From contig DYJN01000042.1 of the NCBI GenBank assembly GCA_020723085.1, positions 1-34,059 of the forward strand: a DNA stretch of 34,059 nucleotides. The letters run 5' to 3'. The position numbers and the translations under genes are program-made. Origin of the DNA: Arcobacter sp. (GTDB taxonomy: Bacteria > Acidobacteriota > Terriglobia > Bryobacterales > Bryobacteraceae). Below are positions 26,147-34,059 of this stretch, piece by piece. Under the pieces are notes generated by a model. The model did no database searches. It was given only the letters and a program-made list of their open reading frames with translations, and had not been told where the DNA came from. Each line of letters starts with the position of its first letter. The first letter of the stretch is position 1.

Positions 26147-26548
26147 ATGGCTCACGCGAACGAACACGCTCATCCGGTTACAGGCCCGAAGACATACGGG
26201 CTCGTGCTGCTCGCGTTGCTCGTGCTGACGGTGATCACGGTGCAGGCCTCGTATTTCGACTTCGGCGCCTGGAACACGGTGGTAGCCCTGATGATCGCCT
26301 CTGCGAAGGGGTCGCTGGTGGCGCTTTTCTTCATGCACCTGCGCCACGACAAGTTCAACGCGGTCATCTTCGTCGGCGGGCTGCTGTTTCTGGCGATCTT
26401 TCTGATCTGGACCCTGTTCGACGTCGCCACGCGGCAGCCGGTGCTGCCCTCGAACCTGAAGACGCCGGTGCAGGAGTTCCCGGGCGCGCCGCTTGGAGGC
26501 CCGGTGCGGCCTTCCACCGGCCAGCCCCGCGCGACGCCCGCGCCGTGA
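26147..26548 (+). CDS. coxD: Cytochrome c oxidase subunit IV (COX4_pro type)
   Basis: The 133-residue protein has three TM helices (about 16-36, 45-66 and 72-94). K-G-S-L-V-A-L-F-F-M-H-L-R in the second helix is the signature of the prokaryotic subunit IV. It is a small structural subunit of the caa3 oxidase. The last 35 residues are a Pro/Gly-rich extension with no predicted structure, longer than in typical homologues. It is the last gene of the operon, and a strong terminator follows 41 bases later. GAGGAGG-like sequence precedes the ATG. Confidence 0.9.
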   Translation: MAHANEHAHPVTGPKTYGLVLLALLVLTVITVQASYFDFGAWNTVVALMIASAKGSLVALFFMHLRHDKFNAVIFVGGLLFLAIFLIWTLFDVATRQPVLPSNLKTPVQEFPGAPLGGPVRPSTGQPRATPAP

Positions 26549-26589
26549 TCCGGAAGCCGCCGTTGCTCCAGGATTCGTGATTGGACCGC

Positions 26590-26621
26590 GCTCCGCGCCC
26601 CGCGGGGCGCGAGCCGTTTTT
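26590..26621 (+). terminator. Intrinsic terminator of the act-cox operon
   Basis: The left arm GCTC-C-GCGCCCC and the right arm GGGGCGC-GAGC pair over 11 base pairs with one bulged C and a GC loop. Five Ts follow at 26617-26621. This is a strong Rho-independent terminator between coxD and the xylulokinase gene. Confidence 0.75.
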
Positions 26622-26649
26622 GCGGGATCCGGCCGGCGGGAAGCCGGCG

Positions 26650-26666
26650 CCGGCGCTTTGCGCCGG
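26650..26666. repeat. Short perfect hairpin before xylB
   Basis: CCGGCGC, TTT, GCGCCGG form a perfect 7-bp stem. There is no T-run after it, so it is not a classic terminator. It may back up the preceding terminator or simply reflect GC-rich intergenic sequence; it sits about 70 bases ahead of the xylulokinase start. Confidence 0.35.
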
Positions 26667-26732
26667 GGGAGTTTCCAAGGCCGGGCCCGGTCTGTCAAAC
26701 TGGGGAAGCAACCGCAGGAGACGATTCGGACT

Positions 26733-28229
26733 ATGTACTGGCTTGGCATTGATATCGGCACTGGCGGCAGCCGGGCGTTGCTCGTGGATGAAAAAGGCAA
26801 GCTCGTGGCGGGATTCACCGCGCCGCATGAAGACATCCGGATGGAGCGTCCGCTGTGGGCTGAGCAGCGTCCCGAGAACTGGTGGGACGCGGCGCAGGCG
26901 GCCATCCGCGGCGTCCTGAAGGAAGCAGGCGTCAGCGGCGATCAGGTGAAGGGCGTGGGGCTGAGCGGGCAGATGCACGGACTCGTGCTGCTGGACGCCG
27001 ACAACCGCGTGATCCGGCCCTCGCTGATCTGGTGCGACCAGCGCAGCCAGCCGCAGGTGGACTTCATCAACCAGACCATCGGGCGCGCCAACGTGGTGGC
27101 GCACACGGCCAACCCGATGCTGACCGGCTTCACGCTGCCCAAGCTGCTTTGGGTGAAGGACAACGAGCCGCGGAACTTCGAGCGGGCGCGCAAGGTTCTG
27201 CTGCCGAAGGACTATGTGCGGTTCATGCTGACCGGGGTCTATGCCGCCGAGGTGAGCGACGCCAGCGGCACAGGGCTGCTGGATGTGGTGACGCGGCGGT
27301 GGTCGGCGGCGATGATCGAACAGCTGGGTCTGGACGCCTCGCTGCTGCCGGAGGTGAAGGAATCGGCCGATGTGACCGGAACCGTGACGCGGGAAGCGGC
27401 CGAAGCCACGGGGCTCAAGGAAGGCACGCCCGTGGTGGGCGGCGCCGGAGATCAGGCGGCCAGCGGCATCGGCAACGGCATTGTGCGGGCGGGCGTGGCG
27501 TCGTGCACCATCGGCACGTCGGGCGTCGTGTTCGCCTGTCTGGACCGGCCGCATTATGATCCGCAGGGGCGCGTGCACACTTTCTGCCACGCCGTGCGCG
27601 GCAAGTGGCACGTGATGGGCGTCACGCAGGGCGCGGGGCTCAGCCTGCAGTGGTTCCGGAATCAGTTCGCCCCGGGCGCGGAGTACGACACGCTGATGGC
27701 CGAAGCGCAAAAGGCGCCTCCGCTGGCGCATGGATTGTTCTGGCTCCCGTATCTGATGGGCGAGCGCACGCCCCATCTGGATCCGATCGCCCGAGGCGGC
27801 TGGATCGGGCTGACCGCGAAGCATGGCCGCGCCGAGATGATCCGCGCCATTGTCGAAGGCGTCAGCTACAGCCTGAGGGACTGCCTGGGCGTGATCGAAA
27901 CCATGGGTGTGGACATCCAGACGGTGCGCGCGAGCGGCGGCGGGGCGCGCAGCCCGTTCTGGCGGCAGATGCTGGCCGACGTCTTCCGCCGCGGCGTGTC
28001 GACGCTTGAGAACTCGGAGGGCTCGGCTTACGGCGCGGCGCTGCTTGCGGTGGCGGGCACGGGCCGGTATGCGAGCGTCGAGGAGTTGTGCGGCGTGGCG
28101 ATCCGCGAAACCGAGTGCCTGATTCCCAACGTGCACGAGTCGGCCGCTTATGAGCGCGGCTACGAAGTGTTCTCGATCCTGTATCCGACGCTGAAGCCGG
28201 TTTACAGCCTGATCCAGCAGATGGCCTGA
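26733..28229 (+). CDS. xylB: Xylulokinase (FGGY family)
   Basis: The enzyme phosphorylates D-xylulose to xylulose-5-phosphate with ATP, feeding the pentose phosphate pathway. The 498-residue protein has both FGGY domains. The N-terminal phosphate-binding loop is G-I-D-I-G-T-G-G-S-R, and the substrate-binding segment is G-L-S-G-Q-M-H-G. The catalytic Asp is Asp240 in G-G-A-G-D-Q-A-A, and the C-terminal ATP site has A-S-G-G-G-A-R-S-P-F-W and N-S-E-G-S-A-Y-G-A-A. S-G-Q-M-H-G and the Q-A-A context favour xylulokinase over glycerol or ribulose kinases. AGGAG lies 12 bases before the ATG, rather far. No xylose isomerase or transporter is in the window. Confidence 0.92.
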   Translation: MYWLGIDIGTGGSRALLVDEKGKLVAGFTAPHEDIRMERPLWAEQRPENWWDAAQAAIRGVLKEAGVSGDQVKGVGLSGQMHGLVLLDADNRVIRPSLIWCDQRSQPQVDFINQTIGRANVVAHTANPMLTGFTLPKLLWVKDNEPRNFERARKVLLPKDYVRFMLTGVYAAEVSDASGTGLLDVVTRRWSAAMIEQLGLDASLLPEVKESADVTGTVTREAAEATGLKEGTPVVGGAGDQAASGIGNGIVRAGVASCTIGTSGVVFACLDRPHYDPQGRVHTFCHAVRGKWHVMGVTQGAGLSLQWFRNQFAPGAEYDTLMAEAQKAPPLAHGLFWLPYLMGERTPHLDPIARGGWIGLTAKHGRAEMIRAIVEGVSYSLRDCLGVIETMGVDIQTVRASGGGARSPFWRQMLADVFRRGVSTLENSEGSAYGAALLAVAGTGRYASVEELCGVAIRETECLIPNVHESAAYERGYEVFSILYPTLKPVYSLIQQMA

Positions 28230-28246
28230 GCGGGGCTTCCACGGCG

Positions 28247-29521
28247 ATGGCGACGCCGGATCGTAAATGGGTGTGGCTGGCGCTGCCGGCGCTGGCGATG
28301 TCGCTCGGCTGGGGACTGCGCGGCTTCATCGGCGGCGGACCGCTGGGGGCGATGATCCCCGGAGCGATGACCGGCCTCCTGCTCGTGCTCCTGCTGCGGC
28401 AGGAACGGCACGCGTCCTGGCTTGCCGTCTGTTGCGCCGTTGGCATCGGACTCGGCGGGCAGATGACCTATGGACAGACCGTGGGGCTGTCGCTCAGGCC
28501 GGAGACTTTCTGGTGGGCGATGCTCGGCTTCGCGGTCAAAGGCGGAGTTTGGGGGCTGGCGGGAGGGGCGGTCTTCGGCGCCGGGCTGCTCCGGGGGCGC
28601 GAGGGCTGGACTGACCGGCGCTTCCTTTGGGGATTGGTGGCTCTGCTTGCGGCGACGTGGGCGTGCTGGCGGCTGGTAAACGCTCCGAAGCTGGTCTACT
28701 TCTCCGATCCGGTGAACAAGCCGCGCGAAGAGGTCTGGGCCGGGCTGCTGGCCGGAGCGCTGGCGTTTCTTCTTTTGGCCGCGCAGGGCCCGGTGCGGCG
28801 CGTAGCGTGGCGGTTCGCGCTGTGGGCGGCGGCGGGCGGCGCGCTGGGCTTTCCCTTGGGCGCGGCGCTGCAAGTCTGGGGCAGGGGATTGGAAGGCTGG
28901 GCGTGGCTGGACTGGTGGAAGGGCATGGAGTTCACGTTTGGAGCCCTGCTCGGGCTGGGCTTCGGCGCGGCAGCCTGGTGTTCCCGCCGGGAACTCCCGT
29001 CCCTGGATCCTGCCCTTGAAGAGCCCCGGGCGTCTTTGTCCGGATCGCTCCTGCTGGCCGCGGCGGCGGCAGTCGTCCTGATCGGCATCGAATACCGTGT
29101 GCTGCTGCGGTTCAACTACAGCCTGGGCGGAGCGCTTGTATTGGCAGCATCGCTGCGCTCTTCGCTGACGGCCCGGCATGCCGCGGTCACGGTCACCATC
29201 GTTTCGTTCCTGATGGATTTCGTCGAGAACAAGCCTTCGCTGGCGGGCGCCTCGGGATGGGCGGCGGTGCTCGCAGCGTCCGTGCTCGCGGCCTTCTGGG
29301 CATGGCGGGAGCAGGACGCAAAGGCCTTGTTTTTGGGCCTGACGTGGACCGCGGTGGGGGCGTCGCTGGTCAAGTCATTCTGGCCTCCGCTGCCGGCGTC
29401 GCCGGGGCACCTGCTGACGGAAGCGCTGTTTGTCGCGATGGCTGCGCTTTGCGGGCTGTGGATCCGCTCTCTGCCGGAGAGAGCGGATGAAGCGCCGGCC
29501 GGCGCGCCGGTGGCATCCTGA
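28247..29521 (+). CDS. Polytopic membrane protein of unknown function
   Basis: I do not recognise this family. The 424-residue protein has about 11-12 hydrophobic segments. Its N-terminus contains a Gly-rich stretch G-W-G-L-R-G-F-I-G-G-G-P-L-G near residues 21-34, and another Gly-rich helix pair follows at 66-75. A W-W-K-G-M-E-F-T-F-G motif lies between helices near 223-232, and charged residues there and in F-V-E-N-K-P could be functional. No signal peptide, cofactor motif or known transporter signature is seen. It starts 17 bases after xylB and ends 5 bases before ctaA, so it is probably co-transcribed. That placement fits a transporter or membrane enzyme, but function cannot be assigned. 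Confidence 0.85.
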   Translation: MATPDRKWVWLALPALAMSLGWGLRGFIGGGPLGAMIPGAMTGLLLVLLLRQERHASWLAVCCAVGIGLGGQMTYGQTVGLSLRPETFWWAMLGFAVKGGVWGLAGGAVFGAGLLRGREGWTDRRFLWGLVALLAATWACWRLVNAPKLVYFSDPVNKPREEVWAGLLAGALAFLLLAAQGPVRRVAWRFALWAAAGGALGFPLGAALQVWGRGLEGWAWLDWWKGMEFTFGALLGLGFGAAAWCSRRELPSLDPALEEPRASLSGSLLLAAAAAVVLIGIEYRVLLRFNYSLGGALVLAASLRSSLTARHAAVTVTIVSFLMDFVENKPSLAGASGWAAVLAASVLAAFWAWREQDAKALFLGLTWTAVGASLVKSFWPPLPASPGHLLTEALFVAMAALCGLWIRSLPERADEAPAGAPVAS

Positions 29522-29526
29522 AGAGC

Positions 29527-30411
29527 ATGGAAGCGCAGCGGCGCTACACACGGTTCGCCTGGGCTCTGCTGGGGTGGAACTTCCTTGTCATCCTGTGGGG
29601 CGCATTTGTGCGCGCCACAGGCTCTGGGGCGGGCTGCGGCAGCCACTGGCCGCTGTGCAACGGCGAGGTGATTCCTCCCTCGCCCACGGTACAGACGATG
29701 ATCGAGTTCACGCACCGGCTCACGAGCGGGCTGGCGCTGCTGGGGGCCGTCCTGCTCGTCTGGCTCGCCCGGCGGCTGTATCCGCAAGGGCGCGCCGTGC
29801 GGCGCTGGGCTTGGGCGTCGCTCGGCTTCATCGTCATCGAGGCGCTGCTGGGCGCCGGGCTGGTGCTGCTCGAATACGTGGAACGGAACGCTTCCGCCGG
29901 GCGCGCCGTGTACCTCTGCGCGCACCTGACCAATACGTTCCTGCTGCTGGCGGCGCTGGCAGGGACGGCGTGGCACTCCATGACGGAAGCGCGGTGGCGG
30001 TTCGGCGCGGTCCCGGGCTGGATGAAAGCCGGGCTGGCGGCGGTTCTTCTGGCCAGCGTCACGGGCGCGATCGCCGCGCTCGGAGATACCCTGTTCCCGG
30101 CTGTCTCGATGTTGGAGGGGGTCCGGCAGGAGTTTTCCGCCGGCAGCCCGGCGCTGCTGCGCCTGCGCCTGCTGCATCCGTTGGTCAGCGTGGCGGCGGC
30201 TGTGGTGGCGCTTGCGGCGGCTTTCCACGCAACGCGCGGGCTGCTGCAGCGTGCCATCGTTGTTCTGGTGACCGTGCAATTGGCGGCTGGCGCGGTGAAC
30301 GTGCTTCTTCTGGCGCCTGTGTGGATGCAGATCTTTCACCTTGCTTTGGCGGCGTCGCTCTGGGTGTTGCTTTTTTCCGCATCATTGCCGTCTCTTCGCT
30401 CTACCCGGTGA
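29527..30411 (+). CDS. ctaA: Heme A synthase (COX15/CtaA)
   Basis: The enzyme oxidises the C8 methyl of heme O to the formyl group of heme A, needed by the caa3 oxidase coded upstream. The 294-residue protein has eight TM helices. G-A-F-V-R-A-T-G-S-G-A-G-C-G-S-H-W-P-L-C is the N-terminal signature with the paired Cys37/Cys44. Heme-ligand histidines are His63 (E-F-T-H-R), His133, His217 and His271. The protein is short for the family, but all four ligands are present. ctaB (heme O synthase), normally adjacent, is absent from this window, so it must be elsewhere. The gene follows the membrane protein by five bases; no clear terminator follows. Confidence 0.95.
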   Translation: MEAQRRYTRFAWALLGWNFLVILWGAFVRATGSGAGCGSHWPLCNGEVIPPSPTVQTMIEFTHRLTSGLALLGAVLLVWLARRLYPQGRAVRRWAWASLGFIVIEALLGAGLVLLEYVERNASAGRAVYLCAHLTNTFLLLAALAGTAWHSMTEARWRFGAVPGWMKAGLAAVLLASVTGAIAALGDTLFPAVSMLEGVRQEFSAGSPALLRLRLLHPLVSVAAAVVALAAAFHATRGLLQRAIVVLVTVQLAAGAVNVLLLAPVWMQIFHLALAASLWVLLFSASLPSLRSTR

Positions 30412-30493
30412 GCGCTCTGTCCTAAAGGAAGGTTCACGAATTTGCTGCAATCTTGTAAGGCGATTTCTGATAAACTCTGGCCATGCAAGGGGT

Positions 30494-30520
30494 GCGCGGC
30501 CGTTTTAGGAAACGACGCGT
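30494..30520. repeat. Imperfect hairpin in the leader before the Oar-like gene
   Basis: GCGCG-gc-CGTTT, loop TAGG, AAACG-a-CGCGT pairs as two 5-bp stems separated by an internal bulge. It lies between ctaA and the large receptor gene, 54 bases ahead of the receptor start. It is not followed directly by a T-run. It could be part of a 5'-UTR structure or a weak terminator of the preceding transcript. The rest of the 162-base gap shows no confident promoter. Confidence 0.35.
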
Positions 30521-30573
30521 GGGTTCATTTTGTTAGTTTGATTTCCACGAATCTGCACGAAGGAGATTACCGA

Positions 30574-33500
30574 ATGTTTCAGGTTTTGCGCAGGGTCACT
30601 GCCCTGTCGGCAGTGCTCATGCTGTTCGGACTCTGCGCCGTGGCGCAGTCCGACAACGCCGCCATCTCCGGCATCGTCCGCGACCCGTCCGGCGCGGTCG
30701 TGGCCAATGCCAAGGTGACAATCAGGAACGAGGCCACCGGATTCGAGCGTCAGACCACGACCAACGAATCCGGCTTGTACAATGTGCCGAACCTGCCTCC
30801 CGGCTACTACGAAGTGAAGGTGGAGGCTGCCGGGTTCAAGACGTTTGTCAAGACCCGCAACAAGCTCGACGCCGCGCTGCCGATTCAGGTTAATGCAGAG
30901 CTGGCGGTCGGGCAGCTGACCGAGTCGGTGACAGTGGAAGCCACGGTCGCCACCCTGAACACGGAGTCGGCGACGGTGGGCAAGACCGTCGAACAGACGC
31001 AGATCCAGAACCTCGCCCTCAACGGGCGCAATCCGCTCTTCCTGGCGATGCTGAAGCCCGGCGTGCGGCGCGGTTCGCCGATGAATGGCCTGAGCTTCGC
31101 CATGGACTCAGGCGGCTTCACCATCAACGGGAGCCGCTCGCAGGACAACGTCATCACCTTTGACGGCGCGGTGGCGATCCGCACGCGCGCCAACGGCACG
31201 TCGATCGGCAGCGTCGATCTGGACGCCATCCAGGAGGTTCAGGTTCTCACGGCCACCTACTCCGCCGAATACGGGCGCTCCGGCGGCGGGCAGGTGCGCA
31301 TGGTCACCAAGTCCGGCGGGAAGGACTTTCACGGCACCTTCTACGAGTACTTCCGCAACAACAAGCTGGATGCCAACTCTTGGGCGCGAAACCGCAACGC
31401 CGCCACCAACTTCACGCCGCCGCTGAAGTACAACCAGTTCGGGTACAACTTCAACGGTCCGGTGATGATCCCTCGAGTGTTCAACGAGAACCGCGAGAAG
31501 CTGTTCTTCCTGTGGAGCCAGGAATGGGTCCGGCGCCGGGTGGAAAGCACGAGCTTCCAGCGCGTGCCCACCGCCGCCATGCGGGAAGGCGACTTCAGCG
31601 AACTGCTCCAGCCGAGCATCTTCTACGGCGCCGCCCGCATCCTGCGCGACCCGCAAACCGGCGATCCGTTCCCGGGCAACATCATTCCCAAGGCGCAGCA
31701 GAGTCCCAACGGGATGGCGTTCCTCCGCACCTATCCGATGCCGACGGGCGCCTATCAGGGCAACACCAACTGGTTCAAGGTGCGCCCCTCGTGGCAGGAT
31801 CAGCGCAAGGACACGGTTTCGTTCGATTACAACCCGTCCACAAATCACTTTCTGAAGTTCCGCCACAGCAACTACGCCTTCACGGCGCTGGACGCCTTCC
31901 GGTCGGGCTTCGACTACGCCATCACGGACTGGTCGCGCCCCAACAAGACCGCCAGCCTGGGCCACACCTGGACGCTGAGCCCGACCATGATCAATGAGGC
32001 TTTGGTGACGGCTTCGGTCGATCGCGTCTACATCGGCGTGGACCGCACTGGAGAGCGCTACCTCCGCAGCCGCAGCGGGATCAACTACCCCTACATCTTT
32101 CCGGAGCGCAAAGAGATCTATGACAAAGTGCCGACCATCGTGATCCCCAACGTGGGTACGGTGGACGGCGGTCCCTATCCGTCGAGCTCCACTGGCCCCA
32201 TCTACCAGCTGGCCAACAACTTCACGATGATCCGGGGCAACCACACCTGGAAGTTCGGGGTGAGCTTCGAACGGTCCGGCCAGAACGACTTCGACCAGAT
32301 CAACGTCAGCGGCGTGCCCGGTGGCACCAACAATCAGAACGGGCGCTTCGTGTTCGACGACACGCGCCCCGGCGGCGCGCCTGGAACCGGCACGGGGCTC
32401 GGCAATGCCGCGCTCGGCCTGTTTTCGACCTACGCCGAAATCGGCCCGCGCAGCTTCACGCCTTACCGCAGCCATATGTTCGAGTTCTTCGGCCAGGACT
32501 CCTGGCGCGTGAGCTCGAAGCTGAAGCTCGAGCTGGGCGCCCGCGGAACCTGGATGAACGGCTATTACAAGTCGCTGTGGGGCAACATCGCCGTCTTCCG
32601 CCCGGAGAAATATGACCCGGCCAAGGCGGCTGTGCTCGACCGCGCCACCGGCAACGTTCTCGCCGGCGACCGCTATAACGGCGTCGTGATCCCAGGCAAG
32701 AAGTTTCCCGACGCCGGACGCGGCCGCGTGCCTGCGATCGACAGCGGCGAGTTCGACCGTCTGCTGGACGGCGGCGGCCCGTATCCGGCCGAGAGCCACC
32801 TCTATGTGGTTCCCCGCATTGGCTTGGCTTATCAAGCCACGGGGAAGGACGTCGTTCGCGCCGGCTTCGGCGGGTTCGTCTCGCGCCCCGGCGTCTACGA
32901 CAGCGTCTTCCTCGGCGGCAATCCGCCCTGGCAGCCGATGGTCTCAGTCACCAACGGCGTCGCCGACAACCCCGGCGCCGGTCCCAAGGTGGCCTTCCCG
33001 CAGTTCTTCATGACCATCGATCCGGTCTACCGCATCCCGCGCAGCTACAACTGGAACGTCAGCTATCAGCGGCAGGTGACCGCAGACACCACGGTGGAGG
33101 TCAGCTACATTGGCTCGACGGGCCTCAACCTTTCCCGCGAGCGCGACCTCAACCAGTTGCCCACCGGCACCACCTTCCAGCCTTGGGCGGCGGGCGCCAA
33201 TGTGAACTGGCTGCGCCCGTACAAGGGCTTCGCCAACATCCCCATGCTCGAGCACTCCGGCCGCAGCGAATATAACGGCCTCCAGCTCGAAGTCAACCGC
33301 CGTTTCTCGAAAGGGCTGCTGTACAATTTCGCCTACACCTTCTCGAAGCTGATGGACAACAACTCCGGTCCGCGCCAAGGGTTCATCGACGTCTTCAACC
33401 AGCAGCTCAACTGGGGCAAGTCGGACAACGACACCCGCCACGTGGCCATCTCCAGCTTCGTGTGGGACATGCCCTTCTTCAACAATGCCCAGTCGCGCTT

Positions 33501-34011
33501 CGTGCGCACGGCCATCGGCGGCTGGCAGATCTCGGGCACGATCCACTTCCAGACGGGCGCGCCGATCTCGGTCGCCCGCCCGGACGACTACCTCGGCATC
33601 GGCTCCTCCAACTACAAGCCCTGGAACCTGAACGGCACGCCCAACCGCCCGCAGAAGTTCGCCAACGTGAACGCCAGCGGCAACTACAAGGGCATCACTG
33701 ACTACTGGTTCGAGCCGACCGTCAACGGCCAGCCCTGGGCCACCAAGCCGGCCAACGGGACGCTTCCGAACCAGAACCGCAACTCGATCCCGTTCAACAA
33801 CGTCGGCTTCCAGAACTGGAACCTCACCCTGTTCAAGAGCTTCCGCTTCGCCGAGCGGCAGTTCCTCCAGTTCCGCGCCGAAGCGTTCAACTTCCCGAAC
33901 CATCCGAACTGGGGCGGCGTCGACACCAACCCGACGTCGGCCACCTTCGGCATGGTCACCGGCAAGTGGAGCGAGCGCAACATGCAGTTGAGTCTGCGCT
34001 ACAGCTTCTGA
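30574..34011 (+). CDS. Oar-like TonB-dependent receptor with carboxypeptidase-regulatory-like domain
   Basis: This large outer-membrane protein of 1145 residues is complete. A signal peptide ends after A-V-A (about residue 24). A carboxypeptidase-regulatory-like beta-sandwich (about 29-110, with I-S-G-I-V-R-D-P-S-G-A-V-V and L-P-P-G-Y-Y-E-V) precedes the TonB plug (about 125-250, with F-T-I-N-G-S-R-S-Q-D-N and Y-G-R-S-G-G-G). The remainder is beta-barrel, ending in Ser-Phe as outer-membrane proteins do. Substrates are unknown; related proteins in Acidobacteriota occur in many copies and are thought to take up or export large polymers. The start has AGGAG eight bases upstream. It sits alone after ctaA with a 162-base leader. 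Confidence 0.93.
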   Translation: MFQVLRRVTALSAVLMLFGLCAVAQSDNAAISGIVRDPSGAVVANAKVTIRNEATGFERQTTTNESGLYNVPNLPPGYYEVKVEAAGFKTFVKTRNKLDAALPIQVNAELAVGQLTESVTVEATVATLNTESATVGKTVEQTQIQNLALNGRNPLFLAMLKPGVRRGSPMNGLSFAMDSGGFTINGSRSQDNVITFDGAVAIRTRANGTSIGSVDLDAIQEVQVLTATYSAEYGRSGGGQVRMVTKSGGKDFHGTFYEYFRNNKLDANSWARNRNAATNFTPPLKYNQFGYNFNGPVMIPRVFNENREKLFFLWSQEWVRRRVESTSFQRVPTAAMREGDFSELLQPSIFYGAARILRDPQTGDPFPGNIIPKAQQSPNGMAFLRTYPMPTGAYQGNTNWFKVRPSWQDQRKDTVSFDYNPSTNHFLKFRHSNYAFTALDAFRSGFDYAITDWSRPNKTASLGHTWTLSPTMINEALVTASVDRVYIGVDRTGERYLRSRSGINYPYIFPERKEIYDKVPTIVIPNVGTVDGGPYPSSSTGPIYQLANNFTMIRGNHTWKFGVSFERSGQNDFDQINVSGVPGGTNNQNGRFVFDDTRPGGAPGTGTGLGNAALGLFSTYAEIGPRSFTPYRSHMFEFFGQDSWRVSSKLKLELGARGTWMNGYYKSLWGNIAVFRPEKYDPAKAAVLDRATGNVLAGDRYNGVVIPGKKFPDAGRGRVPAIDSGEFDRLLDGGGPYPAESHLYVVPRIGLAYQATGKDVVRAGFGGFVSRPGVYDSVFLGGNPPWQPMVSVTNGVADNPGAGPKVAFPQFFMTIDPVYRIPRSYNWNVSYQRQVTADTTVEVSYIGSTGLNLSRERDLNQLPTGTTFQPWAAGANVNWLRPYKGFANIPMLEHSGRSEYNGLQLEVNRRFSKGLLYNFAYTFSKLMDNNSGPRQGFIDVFNQQLNWGKSDNDTRHVAISSFVWDMPFFNNAQSRFVRTAIGGWQISGTIHFQTGAPISVARPDDYLGIGSSNYKPWNLNGTPNRPQKFANVNASGNYKGITDYWFEPTVNGQPWATKPANGTLPNQNRNSIPFNNVGFQNWNLTLFKSFRFAERQFLQFRAEAFNFPNHPNWGGVDTNPTSATFGMVTGKWSERNMQLSLRYSF

Positions 34012-34029
34012 TATGGAGCGACCCTGTCA

Positions 34030-34053
34030 AGCCCCACCGGGTTTGGCGGGTTT
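34030..34053 (+). terminator. Weak hairpin after the receptor gene
   Basis: CCC-A-CC and GG-C-GGG pair with one A-C mismatch around a GGGTTT loop, followed by TTTG only. It lies about 20 bases after the stop codon and could be a degenerate terminator. The window ends too soon to judge. Confidence 0.25.
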
Positions 34054-34059
34054 GAAATC

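Noticed and set aside
26493-26732. Upstream extension of xylB into coxD and the terminator
   Set aside because: It would run through a strong terminator hairpin; FGGY kinases begin with the phosphate-binding loop right after the ATG at 26733.

Overview
The window is about 34 kb of high-GC bacterial DNA. It most resembles Acidobacteriota, probably the Solibacter/Bryobacter group. That is an inference from three things: an alternative complex III (ACIII) operon fused to a caa3-type oxidase operon, a large Oar-like receptor with an N-terminal carboxypeptidase-regulatory-like domain, and a small secreted IPT/TIG protein. No rRNA, tRNA, CRISPR array, transposase or phage gene was seen.

Left end (1-1.26 kb): the C-terminus of a molybdopterin-oxidoreductase-like protein and a four-cluster ferredoxin subunit on the + strand run head-on into the N-terminal half of a heme-motif sensor kinase on the - strand. 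Both convergent genes lose their C-termini at the same point, near 849-862. This is a deletion/rearrangement scar or a mis-join in the assembly.

1.3-6.2 kb (- strand): glgC (ADP-glucose pyrophosphorylase), a small secreted IPT/TIG protein, a NarL/FixJ response regulator and a secreted (alpha/alpha)6-barrel glycoside hydrolase related to glycogen-debranching enzymes. Sigma70-like promoters with TAGAAT or TATAAT -10 elements can be read in front of three of the - strand genes here.

6.2-11.8 kb (+ strand): a compact czcCBA-type heavy-metal RND efflux operon. The pump carries the D/D/E signature of divalent-cation exporters.

11.8-13.9 kb (- strand): a two-component system made of a membrane histidine kinase, with a TTG start chosen by its RBS, and an unusual response regulator whose output domain is an XRE/Cro-type HTH. 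The kinase is divergent from the respiratory operon. The 138-base gap between them holds a good promoter for the kinase and a perfect 8-bp dyad.

14.0-26.6 kb (+ strand): one uninterrupted respiratory operon, actABCDEF, then a one-TM protein of unknown function, then sco and coxBACD, ending in a strong intrinsic terminator. ACIII would oxidise quinol and pass electrons through its heme subunits to the cytochrome c domain on CoxB and then to the A2-type oxygen-reducing subunit CoxA. Sco would help assemble CuA.

26.7-34 kb (+ strand): a xylulokinase, a polytopic membrane protein I do not recognise and heme A synthase (ctaA, without its usual ctaB partner) are packed together. A 162-base leader then precedes a complete 1145-residue Oar-like TonB-dependent outer-membrane protein at the right edge.
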